In this document: positions 1 to 9,509 of the stretch, piece after piece
How the letters are laid out: the number at the start of each line of letters is the position of its first letter
Position numbering within the stretch: the stretch's first letter is position 1
Assembly (NCBI GenBank): GCA_029891345.1
Contig: CM057000.1
Coordinates: forward strand, 131,986,163-132,050,162
DNA: 64,000 nucleotides
Direction: 5' to 3'
Source of the DNA: Dryococelus australis
Lineage: Eukaryota; Arthropoda; Insecta; Phasmatodea; Phasmatidae
Made by a program: the position numbers and the translations under genes
Notes under the pieces: model-generated
What the model saw: the letters and a program-made list of their open reading frames with translations, nothing else
The model's database searches: none
What the model was told of the DNA's origin: nothing

Positions 1-77
1 ATTAAAATATACAGCTACATCATATAATTTTTGTGTCTAAAGAAAGTAATACATAACCCAATTTCATTGTCTATAAC

Positions 78-1600
78 TAGAGACCTGAAAAAGTAGATGT
101 TATTTTACCTATAAAGTAGATGTTATTTGACCTATAAAGTAGATGTTATTTTACCTACAAAATAGATGTTATTTTACCTACAAAATAGATGTTATTTTTC
201 TTGAAATAGGGGTTTTGATTTTCTTTTAAGAAAATTTTTTTTTTACATATATTAAATGTTTAACTTAATCACACATATCTTTCGCCATAACTTTAAACTG
301 GGCAGTAAAAATAACCTAACTTATGCTAGTTATTCAAATTATACTAACGTACATAGGTGCTTGTGGACCTAATGTTTATCTGAGTCAGTCATCGAATGAA
401 AGCAAAGTAAAATTTTCAGTATTCTTTTCTTTTAAATTTTGGCACCTGTCTGTTACAATTTGATTGTATTGACTAAGTAAGCGTTCACTGTCAACATTAT
501 TTGTGGGGATCCAGATGGCTTGAACTGCTTTCACAGCTAACAACTTCTGTTCAGTATATACAGCAGCAAGTATTTTTGGAACATCACACTCTTGCTTACC
601 TGTAGCTACTTCGAGTACTGCTTCCTTTAGCAGTTTGTATTCTTTGAAAAGCAACGAATCCTCGATATCCCCAAACTCAGGAATACATTTTATAGTAGGC
701 AGAATGTCTTTGGTGGTGTTAATCAAAATATGCTTCGGACTGAAAATCTTGTTCAGTGCTCTGAAGATCTCTGCTCTTGGCTCTGTATTTTTTAACCTTT
801 GCAATTTGTCCATAAATAAAGCTGAAGCCTTTTGGCACTTTTGCTTTACTAGAGCTTTGTCAGATGTTGTTAAGGACAACATTGCTTCTTGAAATGTGGC
901 AGAAAATATGCCTTGTGAAGTGCTCACAAAATCTTTCATTAGATCACCTAAATATCCATGCAGCAAATGAGCTGTTGGATATTTTAACCCCTCCAATTTT
1001 GTCAACATTTCAACCAGATTTGCAGCATGCATTTTGACATATTGGCACTGTGCCAAGATAACATCTGCATTTCTGCTTGACAGAGATACCAAGTACTGAA
1101 TACCACTGTTCTCAACTTTGTCTCCTTGGTTGAAGAAAGAGTTGATGTCCAGCAAGTACTCAGCCAAGTAAAATACTGACTTAAACCACGAATTCCACTG
1201 CATACAGACTGGCATTGGAAACAAGGTGGCTGCCTTGTTTCAGTTTCATTCAGGTAGGTAGTGAGATCTGTGCTTTCGAGTGTTTAAGAAAGCGGTTTTC
1301 ACTTTTCTAAATGCTTGATTTATATCTTGCATTGCACAAGACATGACACTGTCCACCAATGCCAGCTTGTGTGCCCAGCATTGTACATGTAGGACATTTT
1401 CTCCAAAAAGGGTTTGCAAATATGACACACTTTGTCACGTACCTAGCTGAATCAATCACAACACCTGTGATGTCACTGAACTGAATACTCTATTTTTTGG
1501 ACACACTCATTAAAAACCTGAGAACAAGTTGTAGCATTTGCTTTTTCCAAAATGCTCAGATGCAGATTGCAGATCTTCAAAGTTGTTAAAAAAATTTTGA
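78..1600 (-). pseudogene. Decayed hAT-superfamily DNA transposon (transposase pseudogene)
   Basis: The left terminus is TAGAGACCTGAAAAAG at 78, a hAT-type end shared with the MITE at 60481. Minus-strand coding covers 1428-1246, with VQCWAHKLALV (the C/H motif of the hAT catalytic domain), and 1224-385, ending in NVDSERLLSQYNQIV, the C-terminal dimerisation motif. Between these two open stretches is a frame break near 1225-1245. Just upstream, around 1430-1470, VVIDSARYVTKC is in another frame, so there is another frame break near 1430. The N-terminal part is not recognisable and the other terminus was not found. It is non-functional. Confidence 0.75.
88..206. repeat. Subterminal tandem repeat, ~23-bp unit
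   Basis: Five imperfect head-to-tail copies of a unit like AAAGTAGATGTTATTTTACC, each about 23 bp, start immediately inside the hAT terminus at 78. Subterminal repeats are typical transposase-binding arrays in hAT elements (family knowledge). A shorter version of the same motif occurs at 58600-58660 beside the second copy. Confidence 0.75.
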
Positions 1601-1614
1601 ATAGTACCACAAAC

Positions 1615-1716
1615 ACACATACGAGGATACCATACCAAATGATACAGATACACCAAAAAAAGGTTTAGTATCGGCCAATACAATACTTGGTATCGGTATC
1701 AGAACAACTCTACTAT
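1615..1716. repeat. Fragment rich in TATCGG words, probable hAT terminus
   Basis: The words AGTATCGGCC and TTGGTATCGGTATC and an end like AACTCTA resemble the terminal regions of the hAT elements at 15296 and 22745. It may be the terminus of an unrelated hAT fragment next to the transposase relic. No target duplication could be paired. Confidence 0.35.
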
Positions 1717-2570
1717 TTATAATGAATCTGAAGGGAATACTTTCTGTGTTCACTTCTTTGGGGAAACTTCATGTTTACACATGTCTGACGCATGACTAGA
1801 TGCATCCTAACAGCAGTTGTTCCTAGTCTCTGCGTAGAAAAGGAACTCAGCCAGTGTACAATACTGGTAGAGCGAGTATCCAGCAAGGAACAGTCGGGCT
1901 CTGTGAGCACTACTTTGTCTCGGCGGGACCACTCGTTCAGGCAAACCTGCGTGACGTATGGTCGGTGGTTGTGGCTGTGCAGACTGAGGCTCAACTGGCA
2001 GCACACAATGGGCTGCCCCTGAGTTGAGTGTGCTGGTCGACCTGGTTATGGAGGTTTCAGTAGCTGATGTTCTCAGTTCTCATGGTGTCACCGGTGTGTG
2101 AAGGGTGACGAGACCTAGGTTGATGTTCTGGCTACTGAGGTAGGCCTGCATAACTGGGTGGTGACCCTCAGTAATTCTGATTGGTGGTTCAAACACAGCA
2201 AGTTTGTAGGCTGGCGGAACTGGTATAGAGAACTTGCGGAGTTCAGCTGCCTGTTTTCATGGACTGAAATATGCGAACCCGCTGGGAGGTGGTAAAGCTC
2301 CAGTGGATATGTAGAGGCAGCCTTTACTCATTTTGCCCTCTTGTGAACACCACCATTATAATTTAATGGCATAAGGAAAAGAAAATCCTACGATCGGACT
2401 TCGTAGAAGTGGAGCAGTTGACATGGAGGCATGTACTGAGTGTGCATAATGTGGTGTGGCTAGCTACTGCTGGCTCTTGCCCTTAACTCCAGTAATAGGG
2501 GTGTGGGGTTGTTCTAGCTGCGTAGCACTGGTGATCGTCCCAACACCGAGGTGAGGTCCTGATAGAGTTG
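1717..2570. other. Anonymous repeat-like DNA
   Basis: GC content rises relative to the flanks and short open frames overlap on both strands, the picture seen in the promoter-type dispersed repeats elsewhere in the window. No gene, RNA or terminal repeat could be identified. Confidence 0.4.
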
Positions 2571-2574
2571 GTCT

Positions 2575-2895
2575 TCCCAGCCCTGGAGAAATACTCCTCT
2601 CTGCACCACTAGTGCGCGATAAGATGTACAACCTCCAAGTTGACAAGCCAATCCTAATAAAATCGCGTACCTAGTGTTGTGGCTCTACCATTCACTACGC
2701 TAGGTGTAGAGAACAGGTGGTTTTCCAAATTTGGTTTGGTGTGTGTCCCAGAGTAACTGGTTGCCCCAGGCCCAAGGAAGTACTCCTCTCAGCACCGCTA
2801 GTGCACAATGAGAAGAGTAAACCTCAGACTGGCAGTCCAATCCCTAAGGAAACTGTATCCTAATGTCATGGCTCTACCGTTCACCACACTAGTGC
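2575..2895. repeat. Tandem duplication, period ~190 bp
   Basis: Two diverged copies, about 2575-2705 and 2768-2895, share the ordered words TACTCCTCTC, GCACC, CTAGTGC, CCAATCC and GGCTCTACC.TTCAC. The GGCTCTACCGTTC word also appears in the 1.95-kb repeat copies at 12.1 and 21.7 kb, so this may be an eroded relative. Confidence 0.6.
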
Positions 2896-3660
2896 AGTGA
2901 ATGGATGGCCTTCCAAGATTGGCCTGTTGTTTGGTGTTAAGTGTCTGAACAGAGAGAATAAAATCCTGGTCACCTGCTGTCCGTCGTACTGGTCTGATGT
3001 TTACGAGGAGAGGTGCTATGACTACAGGAGCGCAGGAGTGATATTCGTAATGAAGCACAATGTCTTTTTCAACAATGGAGATTATAAGTCTTCCGCTCCA
3101 TCCTTAATTCAGTGTGGCCAGGAGACGGAACTTGCATTTTCATTTTCCAGACATATGGTGAGATTGTACGGTCTTCCTTGCAGATTGTTTGTCATCAGCC
3201 CATCATAACAATGCTTAGAATAAAGTTATTTTGCTCCCCTCTAGATAGCTCTAGTAGTATGAATATAGTTTGTCTTTGCTTTTTTTTACCTTTCACCCAG
3301 CAGGTGATGTTACATAGGCAAGTCACGCATTCACTACCCCCCTGCTCTGGGAACACCCCCTCGCTTTAGTGGCACCGGCCTGAATTAATATAAAAGGAGA
3401 AACAACCTACGTCTCCAGACCAGTTTTTGTTTCTAGCGCCAATCGCTCGGATCTGGCCAGTTTGAACATTCTACAGAACGCGTTCTCTGACACTGACCAC
3501 TGCACTCCATTCTCATTGTTTAAGACACTTAAAATAGGGTTAGGTTATATTAGAGAGGCTCTCTCCCAATTATGTACTTCGCATAACCCATTCACCCTGC
3601 AGTATACAGATGTATTGATAATTGACTTATCCTTGAAATCCTTCTCAGGACTCGTGCTAC
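2896..3660. other. Anonymous stretch with a TATA-like promoter word
   Basis: No gene recognised. A TATAAAAGGAG word at about 3390 is followed by ACGTCTCCAGAC, which could be a retroelement-type or random promoter. Nothing else supported. Confidence 0.3.
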
Positions 3661-3675
3661 CACGTTCTTGCTTAG

Positions 3676-4215
3676 TATACGTAGCTACCTGTCGGTATCT
3701 CCACGTTATGTTGTTGCACACAATCCACATGTACAATGCAAGAAGAGATTTCTTATATGCTCGGCATCACATCCAGCATTCCCCTTTTGTCACCAGTTGC
3801 CTGTACCGGTCATCACCGCAGTGTATTCTAGCATCCCGGCCAGTACTTGCGCTGTCGACCAGGAGTTTGAGTGCATTCACTTTGCATTTTCTTTCTTTAC
3901 GGAAATAAAACGTGGGTCTGCTTTTACCTCTAGTTCTTCCTGTAGCTACCTTCGTATCTCCCGTAGTGTGCACCAATCCACATGTACAATCAAGAGAGAT
4001 TCTCTTAGCCGGCAATCACATCACATTCCCTTTGTCACCAGTTCCTGTACCCACACCCTGTATTCTACACCGCTCATACTCCTGTCACCCAGGTTTCAGC
4101 ATTCACCTTTGCATTTCCTCCTCTTACACAATACTCCGCTTTTACCCTATTCTTCCTGTACATCGCCTTTCTATTACTCTTCAGCCTGGTCGTATCTCCC
4201 GCATTTCCCGTATCC
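3676..4215. repeat. Tandem repeat, ~240-260 bp unit, about 2.2 copies
   Basis: GTAGCTACC followed by CGTATCTCC-type sequence recurs at 3681, 3942 and partly at about 4185. Between them the ordered words CACATGTACAAT, GTCACCAGTT, TGTATTCTA and CATTCAC.TTGCATTT recur in the same order. The open frame that crosses it is not a gene. Confidence 0.7.
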
Positions 4216-4228
4216 CCAAAATTTGATG

Positions 4229-4780
4229 CCTCCCTTTTCCTCCCTCTCCCCTTCCCCCACTCCTCCCCTTCCCCCTTTCCTCCCCTTTCCCTCCCCCCTT
4301 CCCCCTCTCTCCCCCTTTTCCCCATTCTCCCCCTTTCCCTCTCCATTTCCCCTCCTCCCCTCTCCCCATTTCCCCCATCTCTCCCCTTTCCCCTTCCTCC
4401 CCCCATTTTCCCCCTCTCTCCCCCTTTCCCCTCCTCTCCCCCCTTTCCCCCTCTCCCCCCATTTCCCCCTCTCCCCCCTTTCCCCCCTCTCCCCCCTTTC
4501 CCCCCTCTCCCCCTTTCCCCCTCTCTCCCCCCTTTCCCCCTCTCTCCCTCCCTCCCCTCTCTCCCTTTCCCCCTCTCTCTCCCCCCTTCCCCCTCTCCCC
4601 CCTTTCCCCCCCTTTCCCCCTCTCTCCCTATCCCCCTCCTCTACCCCCTCCCCCTCCCCCTTCCCCCCTCCCCCTCCCCCTTCCCCCTCCCCCCCTTCCC
4701 CCTCCCCTCCCCCTTCCCCTCCCCCCCCCTTCCCCCTCCCCCCCCTTCCCCCTCCCCTCCCCCTTCCATCTCTCCCTTTC
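4229..4780. repeat. Polypyrimidine (C/T) low-complexity tract
   Basis: About 550 bp almost purely C and T on the + strand, built from variants of CCCTTTCCCCCTCTC and, toward the end, CCCTTCCCCCTCC. A handful of A residues interrupts it. Such mirror-like homopurine/homopyrimidine DNA can form triplex structures. The proline/serine-rich frame through it and the glycine/arginine-rich frame opposite are composition artefacts. Confidence 0.95.
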
Positions 4781-4844
4781 TGGTGGTTTATCAGTAGGGT
4801 TCCTATTGACTAGCAGGCCTAACTGATATATTAAATGTCTGGTG

Positions 4845-5080
4845 AACAAGATTGCAGATTTCCTCATTTATGGGAGTACCCTTCAGCAGTGTCTGAGAGT
4901 TCTGGATGTGCTTTGTCTGGCAGGCTCGTGGATCTACCCATGTTGGGAGATCTAATGGGGCACTTGCTTGGAGAAGGGTTGATAAGTGGAGGAGGGGAAT
5001 CAAACCCCAGGGCGAGCTTCAACGCATAGACTTCCCTCCCAGGGAGTTTAGTCCTGCTCACCATAAAGGTTGTCAAGATA
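4845..5080 (-). repeat. Probable tRNA-derived SINE, minus strand
   Basis: On the minus strand TGGTGAGCAGG, an A-box-like word, is followed by GGTTTGATTCCCC, a good RNA polymerase III B box, at tRNA-like spacing. A non-tRNA body follows toward 4845. No poly(A) tail or target duplication was resolved. Confidence 0.45.
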
Positions 5081-5690
5081 CGTGATGCTAGCTGTCACTA
5101 ATTAAATTTGAAAGGGGTGTAAATTGGTATGCTAACATCACGAAATGGTGATGAACTATATTTCTTCCAGCAGTTCCTTTTCAGTCTCTCGTAAGCTATC
5201 TGGGCGTTTACACGGGGCTAGTTTGTGTACGGTAACAGTCTGAGGTAATCGTAGCCACCTTACTGCTAGACGTCAATGCTGGCTACTGTGCCATCCTCCT
5301 TTCTGGGGCATTTAGAAACTATTCTTTAAGAGCAATAAAAATAGCTATATGCTCACAATTACTACACTCAATTACGAAGGCGCACTCCAGTTCTATGCAG
5401 CGTAGCTGAAGCCCTCCTGGGTTGTCTTGATCAGATGATTAGAGGTAATGAGTGGGTTAGACAATCTGTATAGATGTGAGCGTATCTCTAGGTAGGCTTG
5501 GGCGTTCCGGACACCTCCCACGTCTTGTGCAGACTATGGCCTTATTCAGGTGCCAGGAGTCCCAAGATGCTTTGGCCCACTCGTGTCTATCCCGGAGCGG
5601 TCGCTTGGTTTTAAAGAGCCACAAAATTTACTGACCTAAAATACCCATATAACTTGTAAGTGACAAGGGTTTAAGATTGATTAAATAGCT
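5081..5690. other. Anonymous intron or intergenic DNA
   Basis: Moderately GC-balanced sequence without convincing open frames, promoters or paired repeats. I see nothing supportable in it. Confidence 0.4.
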
Positions 5691-6720
5691 TGGAGTCAAT
5701 TTGGATACAAATGTATTTATTAAAATATATTTGGCTCTGTACACAAGAATAAAATTTAATTAATTAATTATTACGTTAATGCAGGTGAAGGCAAACCTGC
5801 ATGTGTGGATGAATAAATAATTTCAAATTTTTAAATCCCAATTTGGTTTGTGGGGTGAGGGGTGGTAGTCCAGAAGGGACGACGATACTACCTGCTACCA
5901 TGGAGTTGGAAGGATTGACTCAGGGTAATGAGGGGATATACGGCTCTGTATAATGTTGGCTTAAAAATAATAATTAAAATCATTTTTACGTTACTTCAGG
6001 TGAAAACAAACCTTATTTGGTTAAAACACAATCCGACAACACTCCAAACGGCTAATCGCAATTACAGCGAGTAAAAGAGGAGTGGTTTTGTTTGGAAGGG
6101 ACGTTGTTAAGGCCTGCTATCGTGGAGGTCAAGGAGCGACTCGGGCAACGTTGGTGCAGGGGTAAGGATATCAAGTTACCTTTGGATCTTCACCGGATTT
6201 TCTCCGAGTGCTGCGGGGTAGGTATTGGAGCTTCTGGAGGAGGTGTCTTTCGGTTGTTGGAGAGGAAAGCCTCTGCAAGCTCGAGGGCCTTCTTCAGGCT
6301 GGTGGTTGGATGGCCTTCAGGCTGGAGAGTCTTCTGCAGACCAGAGGATGCCCTCGGACCTAATGCGGTTGGCGGGCTGACGAAGAATGGGGAGAGTTTT
6401 TTCGCTTTGCCTTACACATCCAAAATCTTGGCTTCGTGGTTGTCACATAGGTGCAGGGGTTTGTTATTCAGGGCAGTGGGCTGCGCCACTCATTTATCGC
6501 CCTGGCTGGAGGCTGCCGACATATTGACCTCCTCTCGAGGCTCAGTTGCAACGATGTCGCTGGCAGCAGAGGTGCTGCTCTCCTGCGGTGTCGTTAACTT
6601 TCTTATCTGCTCTGGGGTGTCCGTGGCTTGGTGGGTAAAACAATCTTCGGTTTTGTGGGTAGCAACTGATTGCCGAATTCTGGGCGGGCAGTACAATTTA
6701 AACACTTAATCGTGTTAATT
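5690..6720. repeat. Promoter-type dispersed repeat fragment with internal duplication
   Basis: CAGGTGAAGG.AAACCTGC at about 5783 and CAGGTGAAAACAAACCTT at about 5977 begin two copies of a ~200-bp segment. Each is followed by an AGAAGGGAC or GGAAGGGAC word and then by ACCTGCTACCATGG or GGCCTGCTATCGTGG. The same word order occurs at 40960-41110 and, looser, at 14245-14360. The 205-codon frame at 6092-6709 has no recognisable domain and lies in this repeat. Downstream (about 6430-6530) there is similarity to 42050-42160. Confidence 0.5.
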
Positions 6721-7039
6721 ATTCATGTGTCTGTGGTTGTCCAAGGTATGGATTCAACACTGTAGCCACAGGAATAATTCTGCCTCTTTTGACTTGCCCC
6801 AAATGCTCTCAGCGCTTGCTAATGGGGCAAAGTTGTCCAGTAGAGAGCACAGGCGTGCTGCGCAGCAGTGTGGCGTCCATCAATCTTAAGAAAACTGTAA
6901 TACAAAACAACATTGCACAGGGTCTCCAGTCACCAGCGACTAACTTGCCACCTGTCACGCCCAAACATACTTCATGTACAGGGAGGCATAGCCATTCAGT
7001 GGAGTCTATACGGCCTTAGTCCCATGTTGCTCGCTTCAG

Positions 7040-7290
7040 AAACAGTTTGGGGCCACTATGATGTAGCAGCTAAGGTGCTTGCCTCCTACCAAGGTGAACT
7101 GGGTTTGATTGATGGCAGGGTTGCTGTCTGATTTTTGCACATGACAATCGTGCCAGATGCTTCCAGGAGTCTGCAGGTTTTTTCAGGGATCTCTAGTTTC
7201 CCTCACCCTTCAGTTTTGGTGCTGCTCTGTATCCACCTCAGTTAATCCTTATTACCTCTCAAGATCCCATTGTGAAGGACCACCCAAACC
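7040..7290 (+). repeat. tRNA-derived SINE, plus strand
   Basis: TAGCAGCTAAGGTGCTTGCC carries an A-box-type head and continues with CCTACCAAGGTGAACTGG and GGGTTTGATTGATGG, an eroded B box, at tRNA spacing. The downstream body with TTGCACATGACAATCGTGC and a CCTCACCCTTCAGTTTTGG tail region matches the general layout of arthropod tRNA SINEs. It lies shortly upstream of PIK3C3 exon a. It is diverged and surely inactive. Confidence 0.65.
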
Positions 7291-7456
7291 TCCTCACTCA
7301 CTCGCTCACGGAACAGGTAAAAAAAATTGCATGACTTCTTGTAAACGTAAGTTTTTCTTGCTCTCATAGAATTAAAAAAAAACTTTCTGTAATGGTTTTT
7401 TGAAAGTCAGATTTCTCAACATATAGAGAACACTGATATTGTTTGATGGGATGCAG

Positions 7457-7553
7457 GTATCTTCTGATCGAATGTGAAGATCAGGAGCCAGCAGTGAAAC
7501 AAGACAGTTTGGTGAGAGACATGTACTTGACAGTCATGAAAACATTCTCACAG
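7457..7553 (+). CDS. Pik3c3: PIK3C3 exon a (first in window): end of helical (PIK) domain
   Basis: The acceptor is the AG ending at 7456 (gatgcag). The first base completes a split codon begun in the preceding exon, most likely Trp, because animal Vps34 reads YWYLLVECED here. The 97-nt exon reads YLLIECEDQEP, continues to VRDMYLTVMKTFSQ, and ends with a CAG codon before the donor GTTAGT at 7554. An ATG lies just upstream at 7446 but belongs to the intron and is not the gene start. The preceding exon was not found in 1-7440, so the gene continues left of the window. Confidence 0.93.
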
Positions 7554-7679
7554 GTTAGTAATGTTGCTTTGCTTTGCTATTTTGGAACCACTAGTAAGGC
7601 AATGTGTATAATTTATAGATTTATTGCTTTGGTTCTTTCTTTGAGTTCTAAGATACAGTCCTCAGCAGTAATATTCCAA

Positions 7680-9500
7680 TAATAAATGATGTATGAAAAC
7701 TGTTATTAGTGCAATACAGTGGAGTTGCCAGCTACTATTTGTTCAGGGGACTGTGAAAAAATTTTTATACATCTGTGATTTAAGGTGATGAGGGTTCTGA
7801 TATGTACATAATAAAATACAACTTGTGACCTTATTAGACTTCATTCTGAGTATTGTAAAAAAAGTATTACTGTATTAGTATTACTGTAAATAATACATTA
7901 AATAACATTTCACCTCAACTAGTTTAAATAAAGAATATAATATACAAAATACCATGTATATTACTTAAGGTTGCAAGTAGGCCGTTAGGCTACCAAAAAT
8001 ATATAAAAGGATAGGAATTCAAGTACTCACAGTGTAGTCCTTTGTGTGTGCCTATCTAAAAGTACTTCACTGTGGGTACTTGACTGCCTGTTCATTTATA
8101 TCTAAAACACCATATACGATTAATTGCAATCACACTGAAAGCAAGCCAACCCAAAACTTTCAAACCATTGAAAATGAAAATAAAGGCACCGAATGCAAGC
8201 CAGTTTTAGAATGTCCTTTGTACACTCAATCAGCTTAGAGCGCATGGAGAGTTTATCGAGTGATCAGTTTATTTACGGCGGCAGAGACTGAGAAAGGAAA
8301 GTCTCAGCTGTGGTAAGAGTGAAAAAATGTACCCCTCCCCTTCCAAACCGGTTGGTACCTAGAGGGAGGGCGTAAGGATGCTATCCTGGTTGCTAAGCAA
8401 CTAGTTCCCTTCCCGCCAGCCATGTAAGGGGAGGAAGGAAGCTCTTCAGAGTATCACCAAAGAGACCCGAAAATAGCGCAATCCAGGCCCAGGCCAGGCT
8501 TCATATCTATCTACACTACAACAATCTGTACTTAGTGTTGAAGCAGTGCTCACGTGGCATATGTATAGTCGAAGTAATTGATATTTCACTTTAAAAAAGG
8601 GATTTTGAAACAGATGAATAAATAATGTGATTAAGATTTATATACTCATTCAAATCACGTCGTACAATTTTTCCCTACCCTTAATGCCTGTCTAGAGTTA
8701 CACTGCACACAGGCTCAGTGCTCATACATTATTAGATGACAAAATATGCCGATAGGCTCTTAGAATGTATCAGTTTATTCAAAAGATGTGTGTATTGCAC
8801 TTGGTAACAAAAGTTGCTCAATGTTAAAACAATTTTTAGCGACAAAGGGAAGTAAAGTATATGCTTGTGGGCATACTTTATTCGCAAAGATGCTGTCCAT
8901 TGAGTGAAATTATTTAGTTTTAAAATTGTGTTTGTTTTATGCCAGATACGATTAAACACTAACTTTACAGGAAAAAACTACTTTTAATCACAAAAGAAAA
9001 TGTTGAAGCGTACCATGTGGTCGTTAGTGGTTGGGGGATGAAGCTACATCGAGGTAAGTCCCCCAATACTCAACCACCTGGTACAAGGTGAGGTCCCACC
9101 CTGTACCGAGATTGTTGGCACAGCATCCCGCAGGGGTGCAGAAAATGTTCAGGGACAAATATTTTCCCAGAACACACTGTTTTGGCTCAAAATTTCCCCC
9201 AAAACTACAGCACATTTTCATACACATTAAGCGACAATTAATTAGAGCAAGTTGAAAATTAAGAACTATCATTTAAACCTTAAACCTATTTATTTTAAAA
9301 CACACTTGAATATTTGTCATAATGAATACATAAGAAAACATATACTGATTTCTGAAGCCGGTTATCTCCAAGAAATGGAAACCTTCCCCTCTCATTGTGA
9401 AGGTTGTCTGTCAATCACCTCTGAAGTCTTGTACACCTCGAGATGAGATGCTAAAGAAATTTATGTAAAATGGTACATTCCACCATGGAAAGCCTGTCTA
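7680..9500. other. Intron sequence without recognised features
   Basis: AT-rich DNA with no supportable gene. A GC-rich patch around 8330-8470 contains the inverted word GGTTGCTAAGCAAC and imperfect CCCCTCCCC / GGGGAGG complementarity, which could form a hairpin. Nothing else identified. Confidence 0.4.
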
Positions 9501-9509
9501 AGGATTCTT

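Noticed and set aside
635-892. Plus-strand 85-codon frame
   Set aside because: Antisense shadow of the hAT transposase relic.
3668-4813. 381-codon open frame, the longest in the window
   Set aside because: Pro/Ser/Phe-rich because it runs through a tandem repeat and the C/T tract; no domain, and the opposite strand is equally open.
6092-6709. 205-codon open frame
   Set aside because: Lies in a dispersed repeat, has no recognisable motif and is not kept in the related sequence at 41-42 kb.
7443-7456. ATG just upstream of PIK3C3 exon a as a gene start
   Set aside because: It precedes the splice acceptor; the family continues N-terminally for about 490 residues.
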